This document shows positions 7,209-15,321 of a stretch of DNA of 41,015 bases, piece after piece. The DNA is from 1162T-S-0a-05 sp050299435. Its GTDB lineage: Bacteria; Pseudomonadota; Gammaproteobacteria; Pseudomonadales; Cellvibrionaceae. Numbering within the stretch: position 1 is the stretch's first letter; each line of letters starts with the position of its first letter. The notes below the pieces were generated by a model. That model saw only the letters and a program-made list of their open reading frames with translations, was not told the DNA's origin and searched no databases. The stretch lies in contig JBNKVX010000028.1 in the NCBI GenBank assembly GCA_050299435.1, positions 1 through 41,015 on the forward strand, in the 5' to 3' direction. The position numbers and the translations under genes were made by a program.

Positions 7209-9643
7209 ATCATCTTTTACTGAATGACCTGGAATATTCCCGTTATCGGATTTGTATTAATGGCTTGGTTCAGGGTGTAGGTATGCGCCCCTATGTTTGC
7301 CGATTAGCGCGTAAACTTGACTTGAAGGGCTCAGTGTACAATGACAATAGCGGTATTGTTATTGATGCTTTTGGAAGAAAAAAACAACTGGATTCATTGA
7401 TACAAATTTTAACTGAAGCGCCCCCGGCGCATACTCAAATCGATCAAATTTCAGTAGAAGAGCTAAACTGGGACGATTCGAATACACCAAGCGCTTTTAC
7501 CATAGAAAAAAGCGTTGCCTATAACAGAGATGATGTCAGTCACTCGCCTGCAAGGAAGGTGACTAAAGTACCCCAAGATCTTGCGACTTGCGAAATATGC
7601 TTGCGAGAAATTATGGATAAGGAAAATCATCGTTTTCGTTATCCGTTTACAAGCTGCACTCAGTGTGGACCGCGTTTTTCAATTTTGAAATCCATGCCCT
7701 TTGATAGGCAGCACACTAGCATGGTGGAATTTAAACTATGCGCAGCCTGCGAGGCAGAATATCGTAATCCAGACGATCGCCGCTATCACTCACAAACAAA
7801 TGCGTGTTCAGAATGTGGTCCAAAACTCAGAGTATTGAATAGGAAGGCTGAAGCCGTTTCCTTGGTAGGAAATGATGAAATAGGGTTCGTTGCCGACAAA
7901 ATTAAAGCCGGTAAGATCGTCGCCATAAAGGGCCTTGGGGGTTATCATCTCGCTTGTGATGCGAGTAACGATCAAGCAGTAGCCTTTTTAAGAAAACAAA
8001 AAAATAGGATGAGTAAACCTTTCGCTTTAATGGCGAAGGATCTTGAACAGATTTCACTTTTTGCTGAAATGGATCACCAACAGTGCTTGCTTTTGAAAAG
8101 TGCGCAAGCACCGATTGTGCTATTGCCAAAGCGTATGGATACCGAAGATAGCAAAATGCTTAGCCCATTGTTGGCGCCGAATCAAAATCGCTTGGGCTTC
8201 ATGCTTCCCTATACCCCCCTGCATTTTCTTTTAATGCAAGAATTAAACTGTCCAATTGTTTTAACCTCAGCAAATAAACACGGTGAACCCCAGTACACGG
8301 ATGATGCGCTTGCACTGCAAGGCTTGAATAAGATTGCCGATTATTTTCTGATGAACAATAGGAAAATAGTAAATCGTGTTGATGACGCGCTTGCTCTGAT
8401 GGAAAAACCACTCAATCCACATACAAATCAAATTCAATCTAAGTCTGATACAAACTTTCAAATGCTGAGGTTAGGTCGCGGTTATGCACCGCTTCAGATT
8501 GAGTTGCCCCAAGATATGTTTGATCGCAATATTTTGGCAATGGGAGCAGATCTAAAAGCCCATTTTTGTTTTGCGCAAGCTGGAAATCTGGTGCAGTCGC
8601 AATATATGGGTGATCTTGAAAGTTTTGAAGTCTACAGGGAGTATCAAAAGCAACTAACACGTTATCGTGAATTATATGGGTTTAATGCTGACGCGATTGC
8701 GATTGATATGCATCCAAATTACCTGTCCTCAAAACTGGGCCGGCAGTTTGCCGAACGGGAGGGTTTAACGCTAATTGAAGTACAGCATCATCATGCTCAT
8801 ATTGCCGCGTGTATGCTAGAAAATAAGGTGAATTCTTTCGAACAAAAGGTTCTGGGTATTGCGCTTGATGGTTTGGGTTATGGTGATAATGGAACTTTCT
8901 GGGGAGGCGAGTTTTTCGTTGCGGATTATCAATCTTACAAACGCGTCGCACATCTTCAAGCCCATCCTATGCCGGGGGGAGCACAATGTGTTCGTGAGCC
9001 TTGGCGCAATACGATAAGTTACCTTTCCAATTTGTTTGAGAATGACGAAAGTCAGTTTGAGGAAATCGTATTTGCTTGCGATGCGTTGAAGGAAAAGCCT
9101 GTTGCGGTACTTAAAACAATTCTGAAACAGAAAATTAATTCGCCTCTGGCTTCATCCGCTGGTCGCTTATTTGATGCTGTGGCAGGCTTGTTAAATATTT
9201 GTCCTGAACGAATTGCGTACGAAGGAGAGGCGGCAATTTGTTTACAGCAGTGCGCAGAAAAGTGTTTTTATCAGGAGGTCGACAAATCTTATACTTTTTC
9301 TTACGTTCAGAATGTTCTCAGCTGGGATTGTACCTGGCGAGCAATCTTAAGGGATCTGAAACTTGGCGTGGAAGTGGAACGTATTGCAGCGCGCTTTCAT
9401 CATGCTTTTATCAATGCGATTATCCATGTGGGCCAGACTTGTATTCAGGAAGCCGGTTTGAGCACCTTTGCTTTAGGCGGAGGTGTATTTCAAAACACAC
9501 TGGTATATTCCCATGTTAAGTCGGGATTAGAACAAAAGGGCTATACAGTACTCATTCCGTCGAACTTACCCCTTAATGATGGTGGCATTGCTCCTGGTCA
9601 AGTTGCAATTGCTGCGGCGAAATTGCAGAGTGGCATTGTTTAA
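7202..9643 (+). CDS. hypF: Carbamoyltransferase HypF
   Basis: An 813-residue multidomain enzyme that turns carbamoyl phosphate into carbamoyl-adenylate and passes the carbamoyl group to HypE. Domains in order: acylphosphatase-like (GLVQGVGMRPYVCRLARKL, residues ~20-40), two zinc-finger segments (CEICL...CTQCG near 132-160 and CAACE...CSECG near 180-206), a YrdC-like domain (VAIKGLGGYHLACDASN near 240), and a Kae1-like carbamoyltransferase domain (HHHAHIAACMLE, GLGYGDNGTFWGGEF, SSAGRLFDAVAGLL, LGGGVFQN, NDGGIAPGQ). Length is slightly above the usual ~750-780. Its last 71 bp overlap the convergent otsA gene, so the conserved NDGGIAPGQ end is read antisense by the otsA tail. Confidence 0.97.
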   Translation: MLDHLLLNDLEYSRYRICINGLVQGVGMRPYVCRLARKLDLKGSVYNDNSGIVIDAFGRKKQLDSLIQILTEAPPAHTQIDQISVEELNWDDSNTPSAFTIEKSVAYNRDDVSHSPARKVTKVPQDLATCEICLREIMDKENHRFRYPFTSCTQCGPRFSILKSMPFDRQHTSMVEFKLCAACEAEYRNPDDRRYHSQTNACSECGPKLRVLNRKAEAVSLVGNDEIGFVADKIKAGKIVAIKGLGGYHLACDASNDQAVAFLRKQKNRMSKPFALMAKDLEQISLFAEMDHQQCLLLKSAQAPIVLLPKRMDTEDSKMLSPLLAPNQNRLGFMLPYTPLHFLLMQELNCPIVLTSANKHGEPQYTDDALALQGLNKIADYFLMNNRKIVNRVDDALALMEKPLNPHTNQIQSKSDTNFQMLRLGRGYAPLQIELPQDMFDRNILAMGADLKAHFCFAQAGNLVQSQYMGDLESFEVYREYQKQLTRYRELYGFNADAIAIDMHPNYLSSKLGRQFAEREGLTLIEVQHHHAHIAACMLENKVNSFEQKVLGIALDGLGYGDNGTFWGGEFFVADYQSYKRVAHLQAHPMPGGAQCVREPWRNTISYLSNLFENDESQFEEIVFACDALKEKPVAVLKTILKQKINSPLASSAGRLFDAVAGLLNICPERIAYEGEAAICLQQCAEKCFYQEVDKSYTFSYVQNVLSWDCTWRAILRDLKLGVEVERIAARFHHAFINAIIHVGQTCIQEAGLSTFALGGGVFQNTLVYSHVKSGLEQKGYTVLIPSNLPLNDGGIAPGQVAIAAAKLQSGIV

Positions 9644-11003
9644 GGTCTCGAGTGAATCGTCTATGCCATTCGTGAATATTATTTTTTTGTAAAACGCTGA
9701 ACATATTTTGCCAGCGTTCTTTTCTTTCTTCCAGAGGCATAGACAGTGCCTGAGACAGACGCTTGGAGACGTTTTCAATATCATAAGGATTAACAATAAC
9801 TGCAGAACTTAACTCTGCGGAAGCGCCAGCCATTTTTGATAATACCAACACGCCGGGGTCTTCAGGATTTTGTGCTGCAACGTATTCTTTTGCTACCAGA
9901 TTCATTCCGTCACGCAGGGGTGTAACCAGGCCAACCTTGGCCAGGTTGTACATGGCTAAAATTGTATTCCTGCGAAACCCGCGATTAATGTATCGCAAGG
10001 GCATCCAATCAAATTCTGCATAGGTACCAATAACATGGCCGACAATGCGGTCTATTTGCTTTGCAAGATCACTATAAGCTTGTACATCACCCCGAGAGGT
10101 TGGGGCAACTTGCAACAAAACAATTTTCCGGTGTATGGCTGGGTAATCTTTCAATAGTCTTTCGTAGGCTGAGAAGCGGTGGACCAGACCTTTGCTGTAG
10201 TCAAGTCGATCAACGCCCATAATCAGTTTTCTGTTGCCTAATCCATCTTCCAGACGTTTGTATTCCTGAGAGAGTTTGCCTTTTTCTACAAAACTCAAAA
10301 TAGAATCTGTTTCGATTCCTATTGGATAGACGCGCGCACAAATACGGTGATTTCCATATTTGATCCAACCATCCTCTTCGAGTTCAGCATTCAAACTGTA
10401 TTTAACCGCTTCACGAAAAGCGCGGACGTCTGTCTCTGTTTGAAAGCCGACGAGGTCATAAGCCAGCAAGGATTTTAGAATGGAGCGGTGTTCCGGTACT
10501 GCTCTTAATAAGTCGAGTGGAGGTAGAGGAATATGTAGGAAAAATCCCATCGGCGACTGAAGGCCTTTATTTCTTAAATGTACCGCAAAAGGAATTAGGT
10601 GATAGTCATGCACCCAAATGAGGTCGTCTTGTTTGAGATAAGGTAACAGTCGCGTAGCAAATTTTTCATTGACCCTTTCGTAGCCCTCAAAATCATTGCG
10701 CTTGTAGTTCATTAAATCGGGTCGTTGGTGAAATAAGGGCCAAAGCACACTGTTTGCAAAACCCTTGTAATAATGTCCGTACTCGGTTTGTGTTAAACCT
10801 GTTGTCACAAAATCAATATCGTCTTGAGTTTCAAGCGAAGTGAGATCTTGTTGCGTCTTTTCGAATTTACCATTCCATCCGAACCACAAACCACCGGATT
10901 CTTCCATGGCGGCAAATATGCCCACCGCGAGGCCACCGACATTGCCCTTTGTACTTGCATCCAGACTGGCAACGCGATTTGATACGATTACCAGGCGACT
11001 CAT
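9573..11003 (-). CDS. otsA: Alpha,alpha-trehalose-phosphate synthase (UDP-forming), GT20
   Basis: A 476-residue GT20 glycosyltransferase that makes trehalose-6-phosphate from UDP-glucose and glucose-6-phosphate. It starts MSRLVIVSNRVA, typical of OtsA, then has GGLAVGI near residue 25, IWVHDYHLIPFA near 130, FFLHIPLPPLDLLRAVP near 155, RLDYSKGL near 260 and LRDGMNLVAKEYVA near 360. ATG 11003 overlaps the stop of the upstream GH15 gene (ATGA), which supports it over a GTG/TTG further upstream. The C-terminal ~23 residues (CHSAISPQQL...) look non-conserved and lie antisense to the hypF end. Otherwise a standard family member. Confidence 0.96.
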   Translation of the reverse strand: MSRLVIVSNRVASLDASTKGNVGGLAVGIFAAMEESGGLWFGWNGKFEKTQQDLTSLETQDDIDFVTTGLTQTEYGHYYKGFANSVLWPLFHQRPDLMNYKRNDFEGYERVNEKFATRLLPYLKQDDLIWVHDYHLIPFAVHLRNKGLQSPMGFFLHIPLPPLDLLRAVPEHRSILKSLLAYDLVGFQTETDVRAFREAVKYSLNAELEEDGWIKYGNHRICARVYPIGIETDSILSFVEKGKLSQEYKRLEDGLGNRKLIMGVDRLDYSKGLVHRFSAYERLLKDYPAIHRKIVLLQVAPTSRGDVQAYSDLAKQIDRIVGHVIGTYAEFDWMPLRYINRGFRRNTILAMYNLAKVGLVTPLRDGMNLVAKEYVAAQNPEDPGVLVLSKMAGASAELSSAVIVNPYDIENVSKRLSQALSMPLEERKERWQNMFSVLQKNNIHEWHRRFTRDLKQCHSAISPQQLQLDQEQCHHH

Positions 11004-12799
11004 AATTCTTGCTCCCAACGCTTACTTAATACACGTGCACTATTAATGATGCCAACCATGCTATAGGTTTGTGGAAAATTACCCCAGAGTTCACCGGTTT
11101 CGGGATTCAAATCTTCTGAAAGTAAACCCAATTTGTTCCTGCGACTTAAGAGATCTTCGAACAAAGCTCTCGCTTCATTATGTCTGCCAGCTGCGACGAG
11201 GGCATCGATGTACCAAAAGGAGCAAATGGTAAAAGCATTTTCCGGCTGGCCGAAATCATCTTCAACAATGTAGCGAAATAGATATTTGCTTCCCTTGGGT
11301 TTGAGCTTTCTTTCAATTTGCTCCAGAGTGCCGATAAATTTTGGATCGGTACCGCTAACGAAACCTAATTCACAAGCTAAAAGTAAACTTGCATCCATAG
11401 TGTCTCCATTCCAGGTGGCGGTATAACTGTTTAACGCTTTATTGAACCCATATTGATTGATGGCTTTTTTAATATTGCTCGCTTGTTCTTGCCAAAATTT
11501 GGAACGATCTACTAAGCCGAGTTTATCGGCGATTTTACCTAAGCGGTCAGCGGCCGCCCAACACATAATACTCGAGAAGGTATGAACGTATTTGGATCCT
11601 CTGAGTTCCCATAAGCCTGCGTCAGGTTGATCGTAATTATTTACCGCAAGCTCACCGATTTTTTCTAATTGACGAAAAAGCCCCTGATCACCAGGCCTAC
11701 GAATACGTTCATCAAAAAACATTTGGGTTGCAGACAGTACAATCGCGCCATAAACATCATGTTGAATCTGTTCCGCGGCTTGATTACCGAAACGAACCGG
11801 ACCCATCCCACGATAACCCTCAAATTTTTCACTTATTCTTTCAGGCATGTTGACCGTGCCGTTGATGCAAAATACAGGTTGCAAATGCTCGTTAGCGTCC
11901 ATGGACACGACAAGGTTAACCAGGTATTGAAGATACTGTTCCATGGTTCGTGTAACGCCGAGCCTATTCAAAGCATGAATCGTAAAATAGCTATCACGCA
12001 ACCAACAAAATCGATAGTCCCAGTTTCGCTGTGTGTCTTCCGCTTCAGGAATCGAAGTGGTCATAGCGGCAATTATCGCCCCGGTGTCCTCATAGGCGCT
12101 GAGTTTGAGCGTGATTGCCGCGCGAATAACGGCGTCCTGCCATTCAAAGGGGATGGCTAAATAACGAGACCACTCTAGCCAGTAGTCTTGGGTCTCTGCC
12201 AAAAAGCGATTACATAATTGTTCAATGGGTTCTTCCACAGACTCATCAGCGCTGAGGATTAAATGACGTGTGCCGTCGAGAATAAACGGTGTTTCATCCA
12301 TTATCGCGGTAACAGAAATATCTGTTGTTAAACGCAGCGAGATTTCATCGCCTCTGTAGCTAATGTGATTGCTACCCTGTGTGCGTTTTAACTGTTTGGA
12401 GCAATCTTGCTCTGATGGCCTAATACGAATTTTAATTTTTGGCGAGTTAATGGGAATTAACTTTCTGAAAATACTCATTGGTCGGTGAGTTCGACCAAAT
12501 TGATTAAAGCGGGGAATAAAATCGATAAGCTCAAGACCGTTGTTGTGTTTGTCGTAAAGTAGCGTGTGAAGAATTGCAGTATTTTTATCGTAATATTGTT
12601 CGCTGCGTTCGTAATCAAACAGGTCTATTGCGTAAGTTCCTAACATCGCTTCCTTGCTAGCCGTTTTTAAAAGGGAGCCGAATATCGGTTCACCGTCAAA
12701 ACGAGGCATACAACACCAGACAATCTCTGCGTGCTCATCCACCAAAGCACCAATGGTACAGTTCCCTATTAAGGCCAGTTCAAGATTGCGTTGTTTCAT
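11000..12799 (-). CDS. Glycoside hydrolase family 15 protein (glucoamylase or trehalase-like)
   Basis: A 599-residue cytoplasmic enzyme without a signal peptide. GH15 landmarks are an N-terminal beta-sandwich segment (ALIGNCTIGALVDEHAEIVWCCMPRFDG), WDYRFCWLRDSYFTI near residue 265, RGMGPVRFGNQAAEQIQHDVYG near 335, and a C-terminal catalytic stretch LLSEDLNPETGELWGNFPQTYS near 570. GH15 covers glucoamylases, dextran glucosidases and some trehalases (mycobacterial type). Sitting between otsB and otsA with overlapping ends, a trehalose or glycogen-related substrate is likely but cannot be read from sequence. I chose ATG 12799, preceded by GGAG at 6 bp spacing, over ATG 12811, which lacks a Shine-Dalgarno. 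The start overlaps the otsB end by 20 bp. Confidence 0.9.
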   Translation of the reverse strand: MKQRNLELALIGNCTIGALVDEHAEIVWCCMPRFDGEPIFGSLLKTASKEAMLGTYAIDLFDYERSEQYYDKNTAILHTLLYDKHNNGLELIDFIPRFNQFGRTHRPMSIFRKLIPINSPKIKIRIRPSEQDCSKQLKRTQGSNHISYRGDEISLRLTTDISVTAIMDETPFILDGTRHLILSADESVEEPIEQLCNRFLAETQDYWLEWSRYLAIPFEWQDAVIRAAITLKLSAYEDTGAIIAAMTTSIPEAEDTQRNWDYRFCWLRDSYFTIHALNRLGVTRTMEQYLQYLVNLVVSMDANEHLQPVFCINGTVNMPERISEKFEGYRGMGPVRFGNQAAEQIQHDVYGAIVLSATQMFFDERIRRPGDQGLFRQLEKIGELAVNNYDQPDAGLWELRGSKYVHTFSSIMCWAAADRLGKIADKLGLVDRSKFWQEQASNIKKAINQYGFNKALNSYTATWNGDTMDASLLLACELGFVSGTDPKFIGTLEQIERKLKPKGSKYLFRYIVEDDFGQPENAFTICSFWYIDALVAAGRHNEARALFEDLLSRRNKLGLLSEDLNPETGELWGNFPQTYSMVGIINSARVLSKRWEQEL

Positions 12800-13529
12800 T
12801 GACTGCTCCATCTAGTGTCTGAGTAAGAAATTCTATTAGCTTGGCAGGTGAGGAAAGTCGGTGGTGGGCTAAGGTTGATCCTTCACCGATTTTTACACTA
12901 ACGCCATTATTATTGTTTACCCAGGAAAACCCGGCCTCATCAGTAAGGTCGTCGCCAAAATACCAGGCTTGTCGATTTTTCCAGGGTGACATGTTCATAA
13001 AACGATCGACAGCCTTACTCTTATTGATTGCTGCGGGCTTAACTTCTTTTACGCACTTGCCATTTTGGATCTTCAAATTGCTATAGCTGGAAATTTTTTC
13101 AAGTAAATATTTCGTTAAATTCTCTTCCAGTCCCATTTGATTACGATAGTGAATTGCAAAAGAGTAGCCTTTATTTTCAAAAATAAGCTGATGTTCCTGT
13201 GCATAACGTGCTACATCCTGGGTCAGGGAATCCGGCACCAGAAGTGATGAATCTGCTTCAAAATGTGTTGTATTGTTAACGCGCCAGGTTGCCCCGTGAC
13301 TGCCGCTGGCAGGAAATTCAGGCAGCTCCAGCAAACTATCGAGGGACTTAAGCTCTCGCCCTGTGATGATTGCACAAGCGCCTGAAGTTGCGCCGAACAA
13401 TTTTGATAAAACAATTTTAATATAGGGATCAACATCAACGGCATCCGGTGTAGGTGCTAAATCTACAAGCGTGCCATCAAAATCAAAAAAGAGTGCGACT
13501 TTCGATAAAGACTCAATATCGGGGGGCAT
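12780..13529 (-). CDS. otsB: Trehalose-6-phosphate phosphatase, HAD superfamily
   Basis: A 249-residue HAD phosphatase that removes the phosphate from trehalose-6-phosphate. HAD motif I FFDFDGTLVDLAPTPDAV lies at residues ~13-30, motif II near IITGRELKSLDSLL, the substrate-contact segment GSHGATW near 80, and motif IV WYFGDDLTDEAGF near 197. It is the promoter-proximal gene of a three-gene operon with GH15 and otsA, and is transcribed away from the PFOR operon. Its ATG 13529 lacks a strong Shine-Dalgarno and sits about 24 bp below a candidate transcription start. Confidence 0.95.
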   Translation of the reverse strand: MPPDIESLSKVALFFDFDGTLVDLAPTPDAVDVDPYIKIVLSKLFGATSGACAIITGRELKSLDSLLELPEFPASGSHGATWRVNNTTHFEADSSLLVPDSLTQDVARYAQEHQLIFENKGYSFAIHYRNQMGLEENLTKYLLEKISSYSNLKIQNGKCVKEVKPAAINKSKAVDRFMNMSPWKNRQAWYFGDDLTDEAGFSWVNNNNGVSVKIGEGSTLAHHRLSSPAKLIEFLTQTLDGAVNETTQS

Positions 13530-13680
13530 GAACTATTTATAGTCAGGACTTCGCGGTCAACTATATCACAAGCCCGGAACTGCGTAAAAAGTTGAACAAA
13601 ATACAGAATACTTGTTTTGTCTCAAACTTGTTATTTGGCGTTTCCTTTATTCTGGATCCAACAATTTGGGAGTCTTGTCT
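13530..13680. other. Divergent intergenic region between otsB and the PFOR operon
   Basis: 151 bp separate the two divergent starts. Besides the candidate otsB promoter, a GGAG lies 8 bp before the flavoprotein ATG at 13681. I looked for an FNR-type TTGAT-N4-ATCAA palindrome, which would suit anaerobic genes on the right, and saw none. A TTGAAC hexamer at 13592-13597 could be a -35 element for the rightward operon, but no good -10 follows at 17 bp. Confidence 0.6.
13560..13588 (-). promoter_or_regulatory. Candidate sigma-70 promoter of the trehalose operon
   Basis: On the minus strand TTTACG (13588-13583) and TATAGT (13565-13560) are separated by exactly 17 bp, matching 4/6 and 5/6 of the sigma-70 consensus. 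A start around 13553 would give a leader of about 24 nt before otsB. This is a pattern match only. Confidence 0.35.
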
Positions 13681-15321
13681 ATGAGTTTCCAAACAGGGGA
13701 TCTAACGCCATCGCCCGATCTACAACACGAACATGCTACCGGGCCCACACGTTTAAAGCGGCCTGAATATCTAAATCAGATACCACCTTGCAATCACGCC
13801 TGTCCTACAGGTGAAGATATTCAGGATTGGTTAGCTTTTGCCCAAGCGGGACGGTTTCACGACGCCTGGTTATCGCTTGTCAAAAATAATCCCTTTCCTG
13901 CCATTAGTGGGCGCATTTGCTATCACAGCTGTGAGACCAGTTGTAATCGCGCTCAATTGGATTCGGCGGTGAGTATTCATGCGGTAGAGCGATTTTTGGG
14001 TGACTTGGCACTGGAAAAAAGATGGGATTTTTTACGTCCGGTCAATTCCAGCGGCAAGCGAGTATTAATTGTCGGTGCAGGTCCCTGTGGTCTCGCAGCG
14101 GCTTACCACCTTACGCGACTCGGGCATTCTGTGAAGTTAGTAGAGGCGAATCATGCGCTTGGCGGGATGATGCGTTTTGGTATTCCGGCTTATCGTTTAC
14201 CGCGCGAAGTTTTGGATGCTGAGCTTGAACGTTTGGAGTTGATGGGAATTGAAATTCACTTAGGAAGAAATATTGAGGACCTTGAAGCTGACATTCAAGC
14301 TGGAAAATTCGATGCAAGCCTGCTTGCACTTGGCGCGAAATTAAGTCGCCGCATAGATATTCCAGGCGCGGATACCGCAAAAATTTTGGATGCCCTAGGC
14401 TATTTAAATAAAGTCTCTTCAGGTGAAGAGATTCGCATGGGTCGTCGCGTGGCAATTTACGGTGGTGGTAATACCGCCATGGATGCCGCCCGCACAGCAA
14501 GGCGTTTGGGCGCTGAGCAAACGATGGTCATCTATCGCAATGATAGGGAGCATATGGCTGCACATGAATTCGAAGCAGAAGAGGCTTTAAACGAAGATGT
14601 AAAAATACACTGGTTAAGGCGTATTAAACAATTAAACGGTAAAAAAATTACGGTTGAAGTCATGCGTATAAATCAGGACGGTGAATTAGAACCCACAGGG
14701 GAAATAGAAGTACTAAAAGCAGACACCCTGATCATGGCTGTAGGTCAAAATGTCGATTCCAGGTTTCTTAAAAAAATAGACGATATAAAAGTCAACGAGG
14801 ATGGAAGTATTGAAGTCGATCACAATTTAATGACGGGTCGAGCAGGAATTTTTGCAGGCGGCGATATGATAGACGGAGAACGTACAGCAACGCATGCATT
14901 TGGTTACGGAAAACGCGCTGCGAAATGTATTGACAGTTGGTTAAACGGTGAAAGTTATTCGGAAACCCATCCCTTTAAAACAAAACAAGCAATTGAATTC
15001 TCGAAACTACACTTGTTTTATAGAACCGATGCTCCGGCTAAACAGCAAGTTAAAGAGGAGCCGGAATATAGAGTGAAAGGTTTTGGTGAGGTCGTGCGCG
15101 GTCTGGATAAGAGTGAAGTCTTATTTGAGGCGAAACGCTGTTTTTCATGTGGTAATTGTTTTGAATGTGATGGTTGCCTTGCGGCGTGTCCGCAAAAAGC
15201 TATAGAAAAGCAGGGTAGTCACTTGGGTTACTTGATTAATTATGACCTTTGCACAGGGTGCGGAGTTTGCGTTGAGCAATGTCCTTGTCACGCGATGGAG
15301 TTGGTCGATGAGCACAAATAA
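13681..15321 (+). CDS. NAD(P)H:ferredoxin-type FAD oxidoreductase (glutamate synthase beta-like) with two 4Fe-4S clusters
   Basis: A 546-residue flavoprotein. The N-terminal ~130 residues form the Fe-S domain of glutamate-synthase small subunits (PPCNHACPTGEDIQDW, RICYHSCETSCNR). Then come an FAD Rossmann motif VLIVGAGPCGLAAAYHLTRLG near 123, GGMMRFGIPAYRLP, a second Rossmann fold for NAD(P) (AIYGGGNTAMDAARTARRLG near 258) and GIFAGGDMIDGERTAT. The C-terminus is a ferredoxin-like module with cysteine groups CFSCGNCFECDGCLAACP and CTGCGVCVEQCPCHAM. ATG 13681 has GGAG 8 bp upstream; the longer frame from 13612 has no support. Its end overlaps the PFOR start by 14 bp, so I infer it feeds or takes electrons from PFOR via NAD(P)H. 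The pyridine nucleotide preference is not determined. Confidence 0.9.
   Translation: MSFQTGDLTPSPDLQHEHATGPTRLKRPEYLNQIPPCNHACPTGEDIQDWLAFAQAGRFHDAWLSLVKNNPFPAISGRICYHSCETSCNRAQLDSAVSIHAVERFLGDLALEKRWDFLRPVNSSGKRVLIVGAGPCGLAAAYHLTRLGHSVKLVEANHALGGMMRFGIPAYRLPREVLDAELERLELMGIEIHLGRNIEDLEADIQAGKFDASLLALGAKLSRRIDIPGADTAKILDALGYLNKVSSGEEIRMGRRVAIYGGGNTAMDAARTARRLGAEQTMVIYRNDREHMAAHEFEAEEALNEDVKIHWLRRIKQLNGKKITVEVMRINQDGELEPTGEIEVLKADTLIMAVGQNVDSRFLKKIDDIKVNEDGSIEVDHNLMTGRAGIFAGGDMIDGERTATHAFGYGKRAAKCIDSWLNGESYSETHPFKTKQAIEFSKLHLFYRTDAPAKQQVKEEPEYRVKGFGEVVRGLDKSEVLFEAKRCFSCGNCFECDGCLAACPQKAIEKQGSHLGYLINYDLCTGCGVCVEQCPCHAMELVDEHK

Noticed and set aside
11669..12160. 163-codon plus-strand open frame opposite the GH15 gene.
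   Set aside because: It is antisense to a conserved enzyme, with no recognisable domain; treated as a shadow frame.
13530..13680. An FNR or ArcA-type site for anaerobic control of the PFOR operon.
   Set aside because: No TTGAT-N4-ATCAA-like palindrome is visible in the intergenic region.
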